A DNA stretch of 64,000 bases from Mycobacterium ahvazicum (GTDB lineage: Bacteria; Actinomycetota; Actinomycetes; Mycobacteriales; Mycobacteriaceae). Position numbers and translations under genes: made by a program. The notes beneath the pieces were generated by a model that saw nothing but the letters and a program-made list of their open reading frames with translations, ran no database searches and had not been told where the DNA came from. The stretch covers positions 1,860,001 to 1,924,000 of the forward strand of contig NZ_FXEG02000002.1 in assembly GCF_900176255.2 (NCBI RefSeq), given 5' to 3'. The first letter of the stretch is position 1, and each line of letters starts with the position of its first letter. This document shows, in pieces, positions 10,629 through 20,039 of this stretch.

Positions 10629-11915
10629 GTGACGGTAGACAACGGGGTCGATCGCCGCACGAACGCCTCCCGCGATGTCCCTGACGCAGGTCATCGTGTG
10701 TTCGGTGCGGTGGACCCAAACTTCTCTTGCGTTGTGCGCGGCTTTTCGAGCCTGTTCCCCGGTCGCCGCTTCGGTGGTGGAGCGCTGGCGGTATACCTCG
10801 ATGGCCAACCAGTCGTTGACGTGTGGACGGGCTGGTCGGACCGGGCGGGCAAGGTGCCCTGGACCGCCGACCGGGCTCCGATGGTTTTCTCCGCGACCAA
10901 GGGGATGGCCGCGACGGTCATCCACCGGCTCGCGGACCGGGGGCTGATCGACTACGAAGCGCCCGTGGCCCAGTACTGGCGTGAGTTCGGGGCCAACGGG
11001 AAGTCGACGCTCACCGTCCGCGAGGTGATGAGACACCGCGGCGGTCTGTCGGGCTTGCGCGGCGCCACGCAGGACGACCTGCTGGATCACCTGATCATGG
11101 AAGAGCGGCTGGCCGCGGCGTCGCCCGGACGGTTGCTGGGCAAACCGGCCTACCACGCCCTGACCTTTGGCTGGCTGATGTCTGGCCTGGCCCGCGCCGT
11201 GACCGGCAAGGGGATGCGCACGCTGATCCGCGAGGAACTGGCCGAGCCGCTGGGCACCGATGGCATGCACCTGGGCCGGCCACCCGCCGGCGCGCCGACC
11301 AAGGTTGCCGAGATCATCATGCCGCAGAACGTCATCGGAAACCCCGTCATCGGCTACGCGGCACGCAAGGTTGCCACCGAGCTCTCGGGTGGATTCCGCT
11401 CGCTGTACTTCCGCGGCGTCATGGCCGCTGTGCAGGGCGATATCCCATTGCTGGACGCCGAGATGCCGGCGGCCAACGGGGTGGCGACGGCTCGCGGGCT
11501 GGCGCGGATGTACGGCGCCATCGCTAACAACGGTGAGATCGACGGCATCCGCTTCCTGTCGCCGGAGATCGTCGCCGGGCTGACGGGGCGACGCAGCCTG
11601 AAGCGGGACCGAAACATCATGGTGCCCTTGTCATTCCACCTCGGCTATCACACCGTGCCGTTCGGCAATGTGATGCCGGGCTTCGGACATGTCGGAATGG
11701 GCGGATCGTTCGGATGGGCCGACCCCGCGTCGGGGCTGGCGTTCGCGTTCGTGCACAACCGGCTACTGTCGCCATTCCTGATGCTGGATCACTCCGGCGT
11801 GGCCACGTTGGGCAACTTGCTCCGGGTGGGTGTCGGGAAGGCCCGCAAGCGCGGTTTCCGGCCGGTCACCGAGTTCGGGGCGCCGTTCAGTGAGCCGGGA
11901 GCAGTTGCTGGCTGA
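10629..11915 (+). CDS. lipL: LipL-like esterase of the beta-lactamase (serine hydrolase) family
   Basis: 428 residues with the class C beta-lactamase/esterase fold: nucleophile motif SATK (S-x-x-K, about residue 90), a YWREFG segment supplying the likely catalytic Tyr, and a C-terminal HVGMGGSFGW motif in place of the KTG triad. This family hydrolyses carboxylic esters rather than beta-lactams. It starts at GTG 10629, 63 bp after meaB. Position and length match LipL (Rv1497). Its stop marks the left border of the variable cell-envelope glycolipid locus. Confidence 0.88.
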   Translation: MTVDNGVDRRTNASRDVPDAGHRVFGAVDPNFSCVVRGFSSLFPGRRFGGGALAVYLDGQPVVDVWTGWSDRAGKVPWTADRAPMVFSATKGMAATVIHRLADRGLIDYEAPVAQYWREFGANGKSTLTVREVMRHRGGLSGLRGATQDDLLDHLIMEERLAAASPGRLLGKPAYHALTFGWLMSGLARAVTGKGMRTLIREELAEPLGTDGMHLGRPPAGAPTKVAEIIMPQNVIGNPVIGYAARKVATELSGGFRSLYFRGVMAAVQGDIPLLDAEMPAANGVATARGLARMYGAIANNGEIDGIRFLSPEIVAGLTGRRSLKRDRNIMVPLSFHLGYHTVPFGNVMPGFGHVGMGGSFGWADPASGLAFAFVHNRLLSPFLMLDHSGVATLGNLLRVGVGKARKRGFRPVTEFGAPFSEPGAVAG

Positions 11916-12220
11916 ATCGCGTTTCCGCGCGAAACTTCGGCTGCGGCGGTAAAATCGGGCAACCCTCGATGGTGAACACCCGGTTACCAGCCAACGAACC
12001 ACGAGGTAGGGGGCCGAATGAAAGGCTTTCCCGTGCGTACCCACCACGACGCAACCGCCGCTAAAGTGGCGATTCCCCTGCAGTCGCGTAAATTAGTTTC
12101 GGTAATGATCGAAAGTCGATGTTGCGGCTCGATATACGGGGTGGGGGCGCCGCGCCGCCACCCCGCGGGCCAGATCGACCACGGTGGGACGGCCTCCGCA
12201 GCCGGCTTGGAGTCGTGTTC
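11916..12220. other. intergenic region at the border of the glycolipid locus
   Basis: About 305 bp without a convincing gene. It contains a perfect 8-bp GC-rich stem (12137-12144 with 12158-12165, 13-nt loop) and a TAAAAT-like hexamer near 11952. A 68-codon frame from 12018 has a GGGGG-type upstream stretch but no family character and runs into the next gene, so I do not call it. The region probably carries the promoter of the sulfotransferase-like gene. Confidence 0.4.
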
Positions 12221-13210
12221 GTGACGGCGACGGACGGCCGGGCCAAGAGGGCGCGCAAGGCCACGAGCGCGCATCGCGGGGTCGTCCTTTTCGTATTGGG
12301 GCCGCAACGGTCCGGAACGTCGGCACTTACCCGTGTTCTTTCCCTCTCCGGTGGTGCGTTGCCCGCCGGGATGTTGGGCGCCGACGCCGGCAACCCGCGC
12401 GGCTACTGGGAGCCGCGCAAGGCCATCGCCATCAACGAAACCATTCTGCATCGCCAGCACACCGCCTGGTTCGATCCGTCACTGTGCTCGATGGACGTCG
12501 ACGCGCTCGACGCCAAGGAGAGGGCCGCCTGTATCGGCCAGATCGAGGCCTACCTGACCAAGCTGCCCGCCGCGCCAGTCCTGGTGATCAAGGAACCCCG
12601 GATAACCACGCTGTCCCCGCTGTGGTTCGACGCCGCGCGACGGGCCGGTTTCGAGGTGGGGGTAGTCGTCGCGGTCCGCCACCCGATGGAGGTCATCTCG
12701 TCCGTCGCGGCGACCTGGCAAGTCTCGCGGGAGCTCTCGGGTGCCCTGTGGCTGAAATACAGCCTTCTGGCGGAGCGCTACACGCGCGGCCTGCCGCGTG
12801 TCTTCGTCGACTACGCCGACTTCCTGGACAACTGGCGCCGGGAGGTCAAGCGGATAGCCACCACGCTCAACATCGACCTGAACACGCAGCAAGAGGACGC
12901 AATCGAGGAGTTCCTCACCGATGATCTGCGGCGCCAGCGACACTCCGGATGCGTGAAAGGGCTCGGCGCGGACTGGATTTCCACCGTCCACCACACGCTC
13001 TGCGAGGCCGCGCACGACGAGCCGCTGGACACCGCCGTACTGGATCGCATTTTCGAGTCGTATCGCACGAGCGACGAGTTGTGCGCGGCCTTCGAGGATT
13101 TCCGGGCTCTTTCCAGGAAGCCCCTCTACCGCTTCCTGCGCCCGTCGATCGCGATTCCGATGATGGAGCTTGTCGCGATGGCACACGGGCGGCGGGGGAC
13201 GTGGGCCTAG
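12221..13210 (+). CDS. sulfotransferase-like protein
   Basis: About 329 residues. The N-terminal P-loop GPQRSGTSALTRVLSLSG is the 5'-phosphosulfate-binding loop of PAPS-dependent sulfotransferases, and RHPMEVISSVAATWQ matches the 3'-phosphate-binding segment. It would transfer sulfate from PAPS to a hydroxyl, plausibly on a sugar of the glycolipid made by the downstream genes. The start is uncertain: the frame is open from 12119, and GTG codons at 12215 and 12221 lie just before the first conserved region. Other nucleotide-using enzymes share this fold, so the substrate class is inferred. Confidence 0.7.
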   Translation: MTATDGRAKRARKATSAHRGVVLFVLGPQRSGTSALTRVLSLSGGALPAGMLGADAGNPRGYWEPRKAIAINETILHRQHTAWFDPSLCSMDVDALDAKERAACIGQIEAYLTKLPAAPVLVIKEPRITTLSPLWFDAARRAGFEVGVVVAVRHPMEVISSVAATWQVSRELSGALWLKYSLLAERYTRGLPRVFVDYADFLDNWRREVKRIATTLNIDLNTQQEDAIEEFLTDDLRRQRHSGCVKGLGADWISTVHHTLCEAAHDEPLDTAVLDRIFESYRTSDELCAAFEDFRALSRKPLYRFLRPSIAIPMMELVAMAHGRRGTWA

Positions 13211-13418
13211 CGGTTTGCCAGGCCACTGAAAAAGCTTGTCCTGCAGGCATTACGAAGCTGTTCACAATCCGGGACGAGCAGTGCGATCCCGGCGAACCGG
13301 CACCACGCCCGCTGTCGGTCACGTGGTAGCTGCGGACCTAAATCGCGAATGCCACTAGCCGCAGGGCACTCCTCGATATGATCGACCAGACCCATTGACG
13401 AACGGGAGACCTCGGCTC

Positions 13419-14552
13419 TTGTCACAATCCGTGCTTATCACCGGTGGAGCTGGATTTATCGGGTCTGCGTTGTCGCGCCGTCTCGTCAAGGCCGGTTACG
13501 AGGTAGCGGTGATGGACGTGCTGCACCCGCAGGTGCATGCCCCGGGTCAGGCGATCGACTTGCCGGCATCGGTGCGGTTGTTCACCGGCGACGTCACCCA
13601 TGCGCCCGACTGGGATGCCGTGCTCCGGTTGTTCCGTCCTTCGCAGATCGTCCATTTGGCCGCCGAGACGGGAACAGCGCAATCGCTCTCCGAGGCGACG
13701 CGGCATGGCTCGGTCAACGTCGTGGGCACCACCCAGTTGCTCGACGGCTTGAGCCGGGCGGGATTCGTGCCCGATCAGCTTGTGCTGGCGTCATCGAGGG
13801 CCGTCTACGGCGAAGGCGCTTGGCAGAGCAGCGGGCACATCTTCTATCCGCGGCCACGCAGCCACGCGCAACTGGTGGCGGGCAACTGGGATCCGCAAGG
13901 ACCGACGGGTGAGCCCGCGGTGCCGCTGCCCAGCTGCGCTGGACGAACCGAGCCTCGACCCACCAATGTCTACGCGGCGACCAAACTCGCCCAGGAGCAC
14001 ACCTTGGCGGCCTGGGCCGCCGCGCACGACACGAATGTCAGTGTGCTGCGCTTGCAGAACGTTTACGGGCCGGGCCAGTCGTTGACCAATTCGTATACCG
14101 GAATAGTCGCGCTCTTCGCGCGATTGGCTCGCGCGCAGCATTCGCTGGAGGTCTACGAAGACGGCCGGATTGTGCGCGATTTCGTGTTCATCGACGACGT
14201 TATCGACGCGCTGTTCGCGGCGGTACAGCAACCCGCGCCCGAGCAACGCTGCCTGGACATCGGATCAGGTACCCCGACAACGATTCATGAGCTGGCACAA
14301 ACGATTAGCGCCGTTTGCGGTGCGCCCGAACCGGTCGTCGTATCGAAATTCCGCGACGGCGATGTGCGTGCCGCGAGCTGTGACGTTCAGCCCGCGAAAG
14401 AAGCGCTGGATTGGCGGCCGAAATGGACGCTCGACGACGGTTTGCAGAAACTGCTGGAATGGATTGGCAAGCAACGCGAATCTGGTTCTGCGACAACCGA
14501 TCACACACTCGATTCGAACCGCTCGGTAGCCGAACATGCCGGGCGGAATTAG
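13419..14552 (+). CDS. NAD-dependent nucleotide-sugar epimerase/dehydratase
   Basis: About 377 residues. Extended SDR fold: Rossmann motif TGGAGFIG at the N-terminus, catalytic YAATK (Y-x-x-x-K), LQNVYGPGQSLTN and VRDFVFIDDV substrate-side motifs. It resembles dTDP-sugar 4-epimerases, so one fitting role is making the dTDP-6-deoxy-L-talose precursor used in GPL; this is inferred from context. The start is a TTG: 13395 is possible, but the TTG at 13419 has GGGAG at a good distance and sits next to the Rossmann strand. The C-terminal tail (about 25 residues) is low-complexity and polar. Confidence 0.8.
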   Translation: MSQSVLITGGAGFIGSALSRRLVKAGYEVAVMDVLHPQVHAPGQAIDLPASVRLFTGDVTHAPDWDAVLRLFRPSQIVHLAAETGTAQSLSEATRHGSVNVVGTTQLLDGLSRAGFVPDQLVLASSRAVYGEGAWQSSGHIFYPRPRSHAQLVAGNWDPQGPTGEPAVPLPSCAGRTEPRPTNVYAATKLAQEHTLAAWAAAHDTNVSVLRLQNVYGPGQSLTNSYTGIVALFARLARAQHSLEVYEDGRIVRDFVFIDDVIDALFAAVQQPAPEQRCLDIGSGTPTTIHELAQTISAVCGAPEPVVVSKFRDGDVRAASCDVQPAKEALDWRPKWTLDDGLQKLLEWIGKQRESGSATTDHTLDSNRSVAEHAGRN

Positions 14553-14770
14553 CAGCACCCGCACGTCATGCAGCGTGGTTGGTAACGGCTGGTGCGCGCA
14601 CCGCACTCTGTCGTTGCCGCCTTGGGTCAAAGGTCAGGCCAGCCGGTTGGCTTGGACGCGGCGGCGTCGGGTTAGCTACGCGGCTCGTGGTGACTTACAG
14701 GCAATCGTGTGGTTCATTCAATAACTTGGAGTGATTCGCCTTAGTCTAGCCAGAACAGGGAGGTGAACCG

Positions 14771-15871
14771 GTGGGCGTTGTGGTCGGAAGGGCAGACGTG
14801 GAGCGGACGGCTGTTCATCGTCTGTGGAAAGCTTTGCTCCTTGGCACGGCGCTCGTCGTAGCTGCGGCATGCTATTTCGTGCCGGCTCTCCTCATCCCTC
14901 TCGGTGTGCTTCTGGTGTTGCTGGTAGGTGCGCGCATCATTCGCCCGGGACGGGATCGCTACATTCCGAATTTATACGCCCGGGACACCAGGATTTATGA
15001 CGACGCCTACGGTGATTTCGTTCGCCAGACCATGGCAGATTTGCGGCCGCGCCGAATTCGAACTCACACGTTGCTGTATGAGGCGTCCGGCTTGGCCGGG
15101 CCGGCCCTGGGCGACTCCGACGAACTGATCCTCGACCTCGGCGTCTGGATCGGCTGGTCGACGAGGCTGATATCCGATGCCAGCGACCGAATGGTTTACG
15201 GCTTCGACAGCTTCGAGGGTCTGGTTGAGGACTGGAAACTCGAGGACCATGTCGTCAAGCGCGGAACGTTCTCCTTGTCGGATCCGTTTGCGCAACGGTT
15301 CATGCAAGACACCGGCGTCACTTTCCACGACGGCGTGCCCGACGCCCTCGGCCGTAAAGTCCAGTTCATCAAGGGCAGCACCTACGACACGCTCGCGCCG
15401 TTTCTGGCCGATCGGCCAAATGCGCCGATCAGGCTCTTTCATATGGATCTGGACACCTATGAGAGTTGCCTGCACGCGCTGGAGACGTGCAAGGAACACT
15501 TCGTTCCTGGGTCGATCCTCGTCTTCGACGAGTACCTCGTCACCAACGGCGAAATGCGGGCGTTCTTCGAGTTTCAGTCTCGCTACGAGCTGGAATGGCA
15601 ATACCGGGCCTGGGGTCTCGAGATGATGGAGATGAATCTCGAGATGGTCACTGCCCGTTGGAAACGCATCTTCTACCGCATGGTCGCAATACCGGTGTAT
15701 TGGCTGATCGGCGAGGGCAGCTTCGCCGTGAAGTTCTTGCGAAAGCCGTTTTGGCGATTTTGGTTCGGTGCTCCGATCAGCGACGTGATTTTCCTGCTCG
15801 GCGCGGCCGGGTCGCGGAAGTCGGTCAGTCTCGAGATCACCGGTCTGGGCAAGCTCGAGCGGACGCGCTAG
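14771..15871 (+). CDS. membrane-anchored SAM-dependent methyltransferase-like protein
   Basis: 366 residues. Two adjacent hydrophobic helices (about 20-54) anchor the protein, followed by a class I methyltransferase fold related to TylF/macrocin O-methyltransferases: LILDLGVWIGWSTRL (SAM loop), YGFDSFEGL, FHMDLDTYESCL (metal/catalytic acidic region) and LVFDEYL. It probably methylates a sugar hydroxyl. The membrane anchor distinguishes it from the other methyltransferases here and suggests action on a lipid-linked substrate. GTG start 14771 with a strong AGGGAGGTGA site. The hydrophobic C-terminal segment (about 330-350) is unusual. Confidence 0.72.
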   Translation: MGVVVGRADVERTAVHRLWKALLLGTALVVAAACYFVPALLIPLGVLLVLLVGARIIRPGRDRYIPNLYARDTRIYDDAYGDFVRQTMADLRPRRIRTHTLLYEASGLAGPALGDSDELILDLGVWIGWSTRLISDASDRMVYGFDSFEGLVEDWKLEDHVVKRGTFSLSDPFAQRFMQDTGVTFHDGVPDALGRKVQFIKGSTYDTLAPFLADRPNAPIRLFHMDLDTYESCLHALETCKEHFVPGSILVFDEYLVTNGEMRAFFEFQSRYELEWQYRAWGLEMMEMNLEMVTARWKRIFYRMVAIPVYWLIGEGSFAVKFLRKPFWRFWFGAPISDVIFLLGAAGSRKSVSLEITGLGKLERTR

Positions 15872-16000
15872 TTTGACCGGCGATTGACGGTAGACTCCAT
15901 ACGCTGCGGCGCACGTTAGCTGGGGGCGTGGACGCCGAGGTTGCGACCGCCTCCGTGATGGCTGGTTTCGCCTCGGCGGCTTGCGGGAAAACCGCGAAAC

Positions 16001-16030
16001 GCGTTGGCGCCGTCGGTGGGCGTCTAGGCT
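16001..16030 (+). promoter_or_regulatory. promoter copy A, shared with the second TylF-type gene
   Basis: A 30-bp block that recurs at 19971-20000 with 26 identical bases. It contains GTTGGC as a possible -35 and TAGGCT (16025-16030) as a TANNNT -10. In both copies it lies 40-53 bp upstream of the TTG start of a TylF-type methyltransferase, so the duplication included the control region. Confidence 0.5.
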
Positions 16031-16082
16031 GAACAACCGGTTGACACATGGGAGTTAGAGGTATGGGAAATTGGGGGCAGAT

Positions 16083-16889
16083 TTGACCGCGACTGAATGC
16101 GATTCGCGATCGGCGTATCTCGACCTGCTCCGCCGCGACCTCACCCGGTACGGCCAGGATCAGCTCGTGCCGGTCGGGTGGTACCGCCTGGGCCGGCCGG
16201 TATTCAGTAACCGCAATTTCATGCTGGTGCGCAAATATCCGTTCGACAAGCATGCGCGGGACCTCGGCCTGGATTGGCCGACGGACGCCTTGACGATGAT
16301 CGGCATGCAGCGGCTGACCAGCCTGCAGCATTGCGTCGAGACGGTGCTCGCCGATGGGGTTCCCGGCGACCTGGTCGAGTGCGGCGTGTGGCGCGGTGGC
16401 GCTTCGATCTTGATGCGTGCGGTTCTTTCGGCGTACGGCGATCGGAGCCGCAGGGTGTGGCTGTGTGATTCGTTCGCCGGTGTACCGCCCCCGGACACCG
16501 TGAACTATAAGGCTGACAAAGGGATCAAGCTGCACCGCCACGCGAAGATCCTGGGCGTTCCGGAGGCGGAGGTCAGAGCGAATTTCGAGCGTTATGGTTT
16601 GCTCGATGATCAGGTCCGGTTTATCCCCGGCTGGTTCAAGGACACGTTGGCCGACGCTCCGATCGAGCAGATTTCGGTGTTGCGGCTGGACGGCGATCTG
16701 TATGAATCGACGATTCAGGCTCTCGACGCCCTTTATCCGCGCTTGTCGTCCGGCGGCTATTGCATCATCGACGACTACCACGCCCTCAAAGCGTGCGAGC
16801 AGGCGGTGGCCGACTACCGCGAGAAGCATGGGATATCCGCCAAGATCGAAGAAATCGACGGCACCGGCGTGCTTTGGCGCAAGCCATAA
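16083..16889 (+). CDS. TylF-type sugar O-methyltransferase, copy A
   Basis: 268 residues. TylF/macrocin O-methyltransferase family: GDLVECGVWRGGASILM (SAM loop), WLCDSFAGVPPPD, LRLDGDLYESTIQALD (metal-binding acidic residues) and GGYCIIDDYHALKACEQAV. These are the enzymes that O-methylate rhamnose/fucose residues of GPL (Mtf/Rmt type). The start is read as TTG 16083 because the near-identical copy at 20040 also begins with TTG at the same aligned position. By hand alignment the two products differ at about 30 of 268 residues, clustered at surface segments. A glycosyltransferase follows 31 bp later. Confidence 0.85.
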   Translation: MTATECDSRSAYLDLLRRDLTRYGQDQLVPVGWYRLGRPVFSNRNFMLVRKYPFDKHARDLGLDWPTDALTMIGMQRLTSLQHCVETVLADGVPGDLVECGVWRGGASILMRAVLSAYGDRSRRVWLCDSFAGVPPPDTVNYKADKGIKLHRHAKILGVPEAEVRANFERYGLLDDQVRFIPGWFKDTLADAPIEQISVLRLDGDLYESTIQALDALYPRLSSGGYCIIDDYHALKACEQAVADYREKHGISAKIEEIDGTGVLWRKP

Positions 16890-16920
16890 CGCCACACAAA
16901 CCCAAAGGCCTGATTTCGCA

Positions 16921-18189
16921 ATGAAATTCGTGCTGGCGAATTACGGAACGCGAGGCGATGTCGAGCCCTCCCTCGTTGTCGCTCGCGAACTGCAGCGCCG
17001 AGGCCACGATGTGCAAATGGCCGTCGCGCCTGACCTGATGGAATTCGTCGAGACGGCCGGTCTTCCCGCGGTCTCCTACGGGCTGGACACGCGGACTTGG
17101 CTGGACGTGTACCGCAATCTGTGGACGTCCTTTTTCAGCAGGTTCTGGCGGGTCCGACAGCTGAGACGACTGTGGCACGAGATGTGGGAGCTCAGCGACG
17201 AGTGCTGGACCCAAATGAACACGACGCTGGTGTCGCTGGCCGAGGGCGCCGACCTGTTGTTCGCCGGGTTGAGTTACCAGGAGACCGCCGCCAACGTCGC
17301 GGAGTACCACGACCTTCCGTTGGTGACGTTGCATCATGTCCCGATGCGGCCCAACGGCCAGGTCGTATCGTTCCTGCCGCCGCCGCTGGCCCGCTACTCG
17401 ATGACGGCGTTCGACTGGTTCTGCTGGCGGCTGAACAAGAAGGTCGAGGACGCGCAGCGCCGTGAACTCGGACTGCCCAAGGCAACCGGACCTTCACCGG
17501 GTCGCATCGCCCGGCGCCAATCCCTGGAAATCCAGGCCTACGACGAGGCTTGCTTTCCCGGGCTGGCGGACGAATGGGCTAAGTGGAACGGCCAGCGCCC
17601 GTTTGTCGGCACGCTGACGATGGAGCTGACGACCGAGGTCGACGACGAGGTGGTGTCCTGGATCGCCGCGGGCACACCGCCTGTCTGCTTTGGTTTCGGC
17701 AGCATGGCAGTGGAATCCCCGGCCGACACGATCGAGATGATCAGTTCGGCTTGCGCGGAGTTGGGCGAGCGGGCACTGGTGTGCGCCGGCTGGAGTGACT
17801 TCAGCGGCGTTGCCCTTCCCGATCACGTCAAGGTGGTGGGCGCGGTGAACTACGCGAAGGTTTTTCCCGCCTGCCGCGCCGTCGTGCACCACGGCGGCTC
17901 CGGCACCACGGCGGCAAGCATGCGGGCGGGCGTTCCCACGTTGATTCTGTCGATGGACCCCAACCAAACAATCTGGGGGTCCCAACTCAAAAAACTGAAA
18001 GTGGGGACCACCCGGCGTTTCTCGAGCACCAACCGCGAATCGCTGGTCGCGGATCTGCGCCGCATCCTCGACCCGGAATACGCGACGAGAGCCCGCGAGC
18101 TGGCCACCCGGATGACCAAACCCGCCGACAGCGTCAGCGCTGCCGCAGATCTGGTGGAAAACTTTGCCCGCGCGAAGCACCTTGCGTAA
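16921..18189 (+). CDS. GPL-type glycosyltransferase (GT1 family), paralogue 1
   Basis: 422 residues starting MKFVLANYGTRGDVEPSL, the N-terminal signature of the GtfA/GtfB/RtfA and Rv1524/Rv1526c glycosyltransferases. The C-terminal donor-binding region carries VNYAKVFPACRAVVHHGGSGTTAA, where the HHGGSGT motif contacts the nucleotide-sugar phosphates. GT-B fold, retaining no membrane segments, so it acts at the cytoplasmic face on the lipopeptide acceptor. Likely transfers a 6-deoxyhexose (6-deoxytalose or rhamnose) from dTDP; the exact sugar cannot be read from sequence. The ATG at 16921 is 31 bp after copy A of the methyltransferase. Confidence 0.88.
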   Translation: MKFVLANYGTRGDVEPSLVVARELQRRGHDVQMAVAPDLMEFVETAGLPAVSYGLDTRTWLDVYRNLWTSFFSRFWRVRQLRRLWHEMWELSDECWTQMNTTLVSLAEGADLLFAGLSYQETAANVAEYHDLPLVTLHHVPMRPNGQVVSFLPPPLARYSMTAFDWFCWRLNKKVEDAQRRELGLPKATGPSPGRIARRQSLEIQAYDEACFPGLADEWAKWNGQRPFVGTLTMELTTEVDDEVVSWIAAGTPPVCFGFGSMAVESPADTIEMISSACAELGERALVCAGWSDFSGVALPDHVKVVGAVNYAKVFPACRAVVHHGGSGTTAASMRAGVPTLILSMDPNQTIWGSQLKKLKVGTTRRFSSTNRESLVADLRRILDPEYATRARELATRMTKPADSVSAAADLVENFARAKHLA

Positions 18190-18498
18190 TCCGGAATGGA
18201 ACCGCGAATTGCGCGGGATCAATCCCCAATGTCCTGCTCCGTTCGTCAGTTTTTCTTTTCAGCGCTCACATCCGCCGTCGCGTAACGTCGTTGGATATCA
18301 AGTTTGCCGACGACGATTAGCCTTCCGATCACACTGTCTGATGGTCGACCAGAACTCACTATCGACGAACGCTGACGCGTTCGCGGTGACGGCGAATTTG
18401 CGGCTGATCGGGACAGCCAAAAGCCGACGTGAACCAGGAGTAAACGCGGTCGCCTGGGCTTGCCTAGGTCGACAGGAAGTGATAGGTCTAGCCTCGCG
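18190..18498. other. intergenic region between two glycosyltransferase genes
   Basis: About 309 bp, somewhat less GC-rich than its neighbours, with no supported gene. A TAGCCT hexamer at 18489-18494 lies 4 nt before the next ATG and may be the -10 of a near-leaderless transcript. The two glycosyltransferases are therefore probably not a single tight operon. Confidence 0.4.
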
Positions 18499-19776
18499 AT
18501 GAAATTTGCTCTGGCATGTTATGGAACCCGGGGGGATGTCGAGCCCTCGCTGGCCGCTGGGCGCGAACTGTTGCGCAGAGGCCACGAAGTTCGCATGGCG
18601 ATCCCGCCCAATCTCCTTGGGCTGGCCGAGACGGCCGGACTTGACGCGGTCGCCTACGGACCGGATATGCAGGCGTTCTGGGACGACGAGTTCCTGCGCA
18701 ATTTCTGGTCGAGGTTCCGTCGCACGTTCTGGACGGTCAAGGGTCCGATCGACTTGGTGCGCGAAGCCTGGGAGCCCGTGCTGCGGTCCTGGACGGATAT
18801 GAGCGAGACCCTGACGGCGCTGACGGCCGGGGCCGACGTGCTGTTCACCGGCCAGCTGTACCAGGACCTCGCGACTAACGTCGCGGAGTACTACGACATC
18901 CCGTTGGCGGTGCTGCATTACATCCCGATGCGGCCTAATGGGCAGCTCATCCCGAACCTGCCGGCGCCGCTGGTACGCACCGGTATGGCCGCGTATGACT
19001 GGATGGTCTGGCGGATGAACAAGAAGGCGGAGGACGCCCAGCGCCGCAAGCTCGGCCTGCCGAAAACCACCTGCGCCTCGCCGAAGCGGATCGCCCAACG
19101 CGGCTCATTGGAACTGCAGGCCTACGACCAGGTGTGCTTTCCCGGGCTGGCCGCCGAATGGGCGAAATGGGGCGACCGCCGCCCGTTTGTCGGAGCCCTG
19201 ACGATGGGACTCACCACAGATATCGACGACGATGTCGTGGCGTGGGCGAACGCCGGAACACCGCCGATCTGCTTTGGCTTCGGCAGCATGCCGGTCAGCG
19301 AAACCCCGGCCGACACCGTCGAGATGATCGCCGCGGCCTGCGAGCAGTTGGGCGAGCGCGCGCTGATCTGCGCCGGTTGGGCAGACTTCAGCGAGGTGCC
19401 GCATTTCGATCACGTCAAGGTGGTCGGCGCGGTGAATTACGCGAAAGTCTTCCCCAGCTGCCGTGCGGTGGTGCATCACGGTGGCTCGGGCACAACGGCC
19501 GCGGGCCTGCGCGCCGGGATTCCCACGCTGATCCTGTGGACTGCAGGCGATCAGCCGTTCTGGGGCGGCCACCTCAGACGCCTGAAAGTGGGTGCCGCCC
19601 GCAAGTTTTCGCTGACCACGAAGGACACGCTGATCGAGGACTTGCGGCAGATCCTCACGCCGGAATGCGCTGCCAAGGCGCGGGCACTCGCAACCCACAT
19701 GACGTCGGCCGAGGACAGTGTCACGCGCGCCGCAGATCTGCTGGAAAGCTTCGCCCATTCGGGCCGTTTTGCGTGA
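18499..19776 (+). CDS. GPL-type glycosyltransferase (GT1 family), paralogue 2
   Basis: 425 residues, MKFALACYGTRGDVEPSL at the N-terminus and VHHGGSGTTAAGLRAGIPT in the donor-binding half. Clearly paralogous to the genes at 16921 and 21825: shared segments include WRMNKKAEDAQRRKLGLPK, FPGLAAEWAKW and PICFGFGSMPV. It probably transfers a second deoxyhexose to the GPL core. The frame is open from 18460, but the conserved family N-terminus fixes the ATG at 18499. No strong ribosome-binding site is visible, consistent with a leaderless or weakly led message. Confidence 0.88.
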   Translation: MKFALACYGTRGDVEPSLAAGRELLRRGHEVRMAIPPNLLGLAETAGLDAVAYGPDMQAFWDDEFLRNFWSRFRRTFWTVKGPIDLVREAWEPVLRSWTDMSETLTALTAGADVLFTGQLYQDLATNVAEYYDIPLAVLHYIPMRPNGQLIPNLPAPLVRTGMAAYDWMVWRMNKKAEDAQRRKLGLPKTTCASPKRIAQRGSLELQAYDQVCFPGLAAEWAKWGDRRPFVGALTMGLTTDIDDDVVAWANAGTPPICFGFGSMPVSETPADTVEMIAAACEQLGERALICAGWADFSEVPHFDHVKVVGAVNYAKVFPSCRAVVHHGGSGTTAAGLRAGIPTLILWTAGDQPFWGGHLRRLKVGAARKFSLTTKDTLIEDLRQILTPECAAKARALATHMTSAEDSVTRAADLLESFAHSGRFA

Positions 19777-19970
19777 TCGACAGGAACTTCTGTACGGCTA
19801 CCGCGATGCCGGGCGCGTTCGGGTAGTCACCCGATTTCGCACTTCAGCATGTCGATTCAGCGGTCAGGCGCAGGGTACTCAGTTAACATGCTGTGGGGGT
19901 TAGTACGGTCTCGGACCCATGTCGGGGATCGGACCGGTCGAGCGGGGGAGTTGACGGAAGACTGTGGCAC

Positions 19971-20000
19971 GCGTTGGTGACGTCGAAGGGCGTCTAGGCT
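19971..20000 (+). promoter_or_regulatory. promoter copy B, duplicate of 16001-16030
   Basis: Same block as upstream of methyltransferase copy A (26 of 30 bases), ending in TAGGCT at 19995-20000. It is followed by TTGGGAGTAGTGGTATG-like sequence that also has a counterpart upstream of copy A. Confidence 0.5.
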
Positions 20001-20039
20001 CCATGATTGGGAGTAGTGGTATGCGAGGAGAGGGCCGTT

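Noticed and set aside
12018..12224. 68-codon plus-strand frame before the sulfotransferase gene
   Set aside because: No family resemblance, it runs into the next gene, and its codon use is not convincing.
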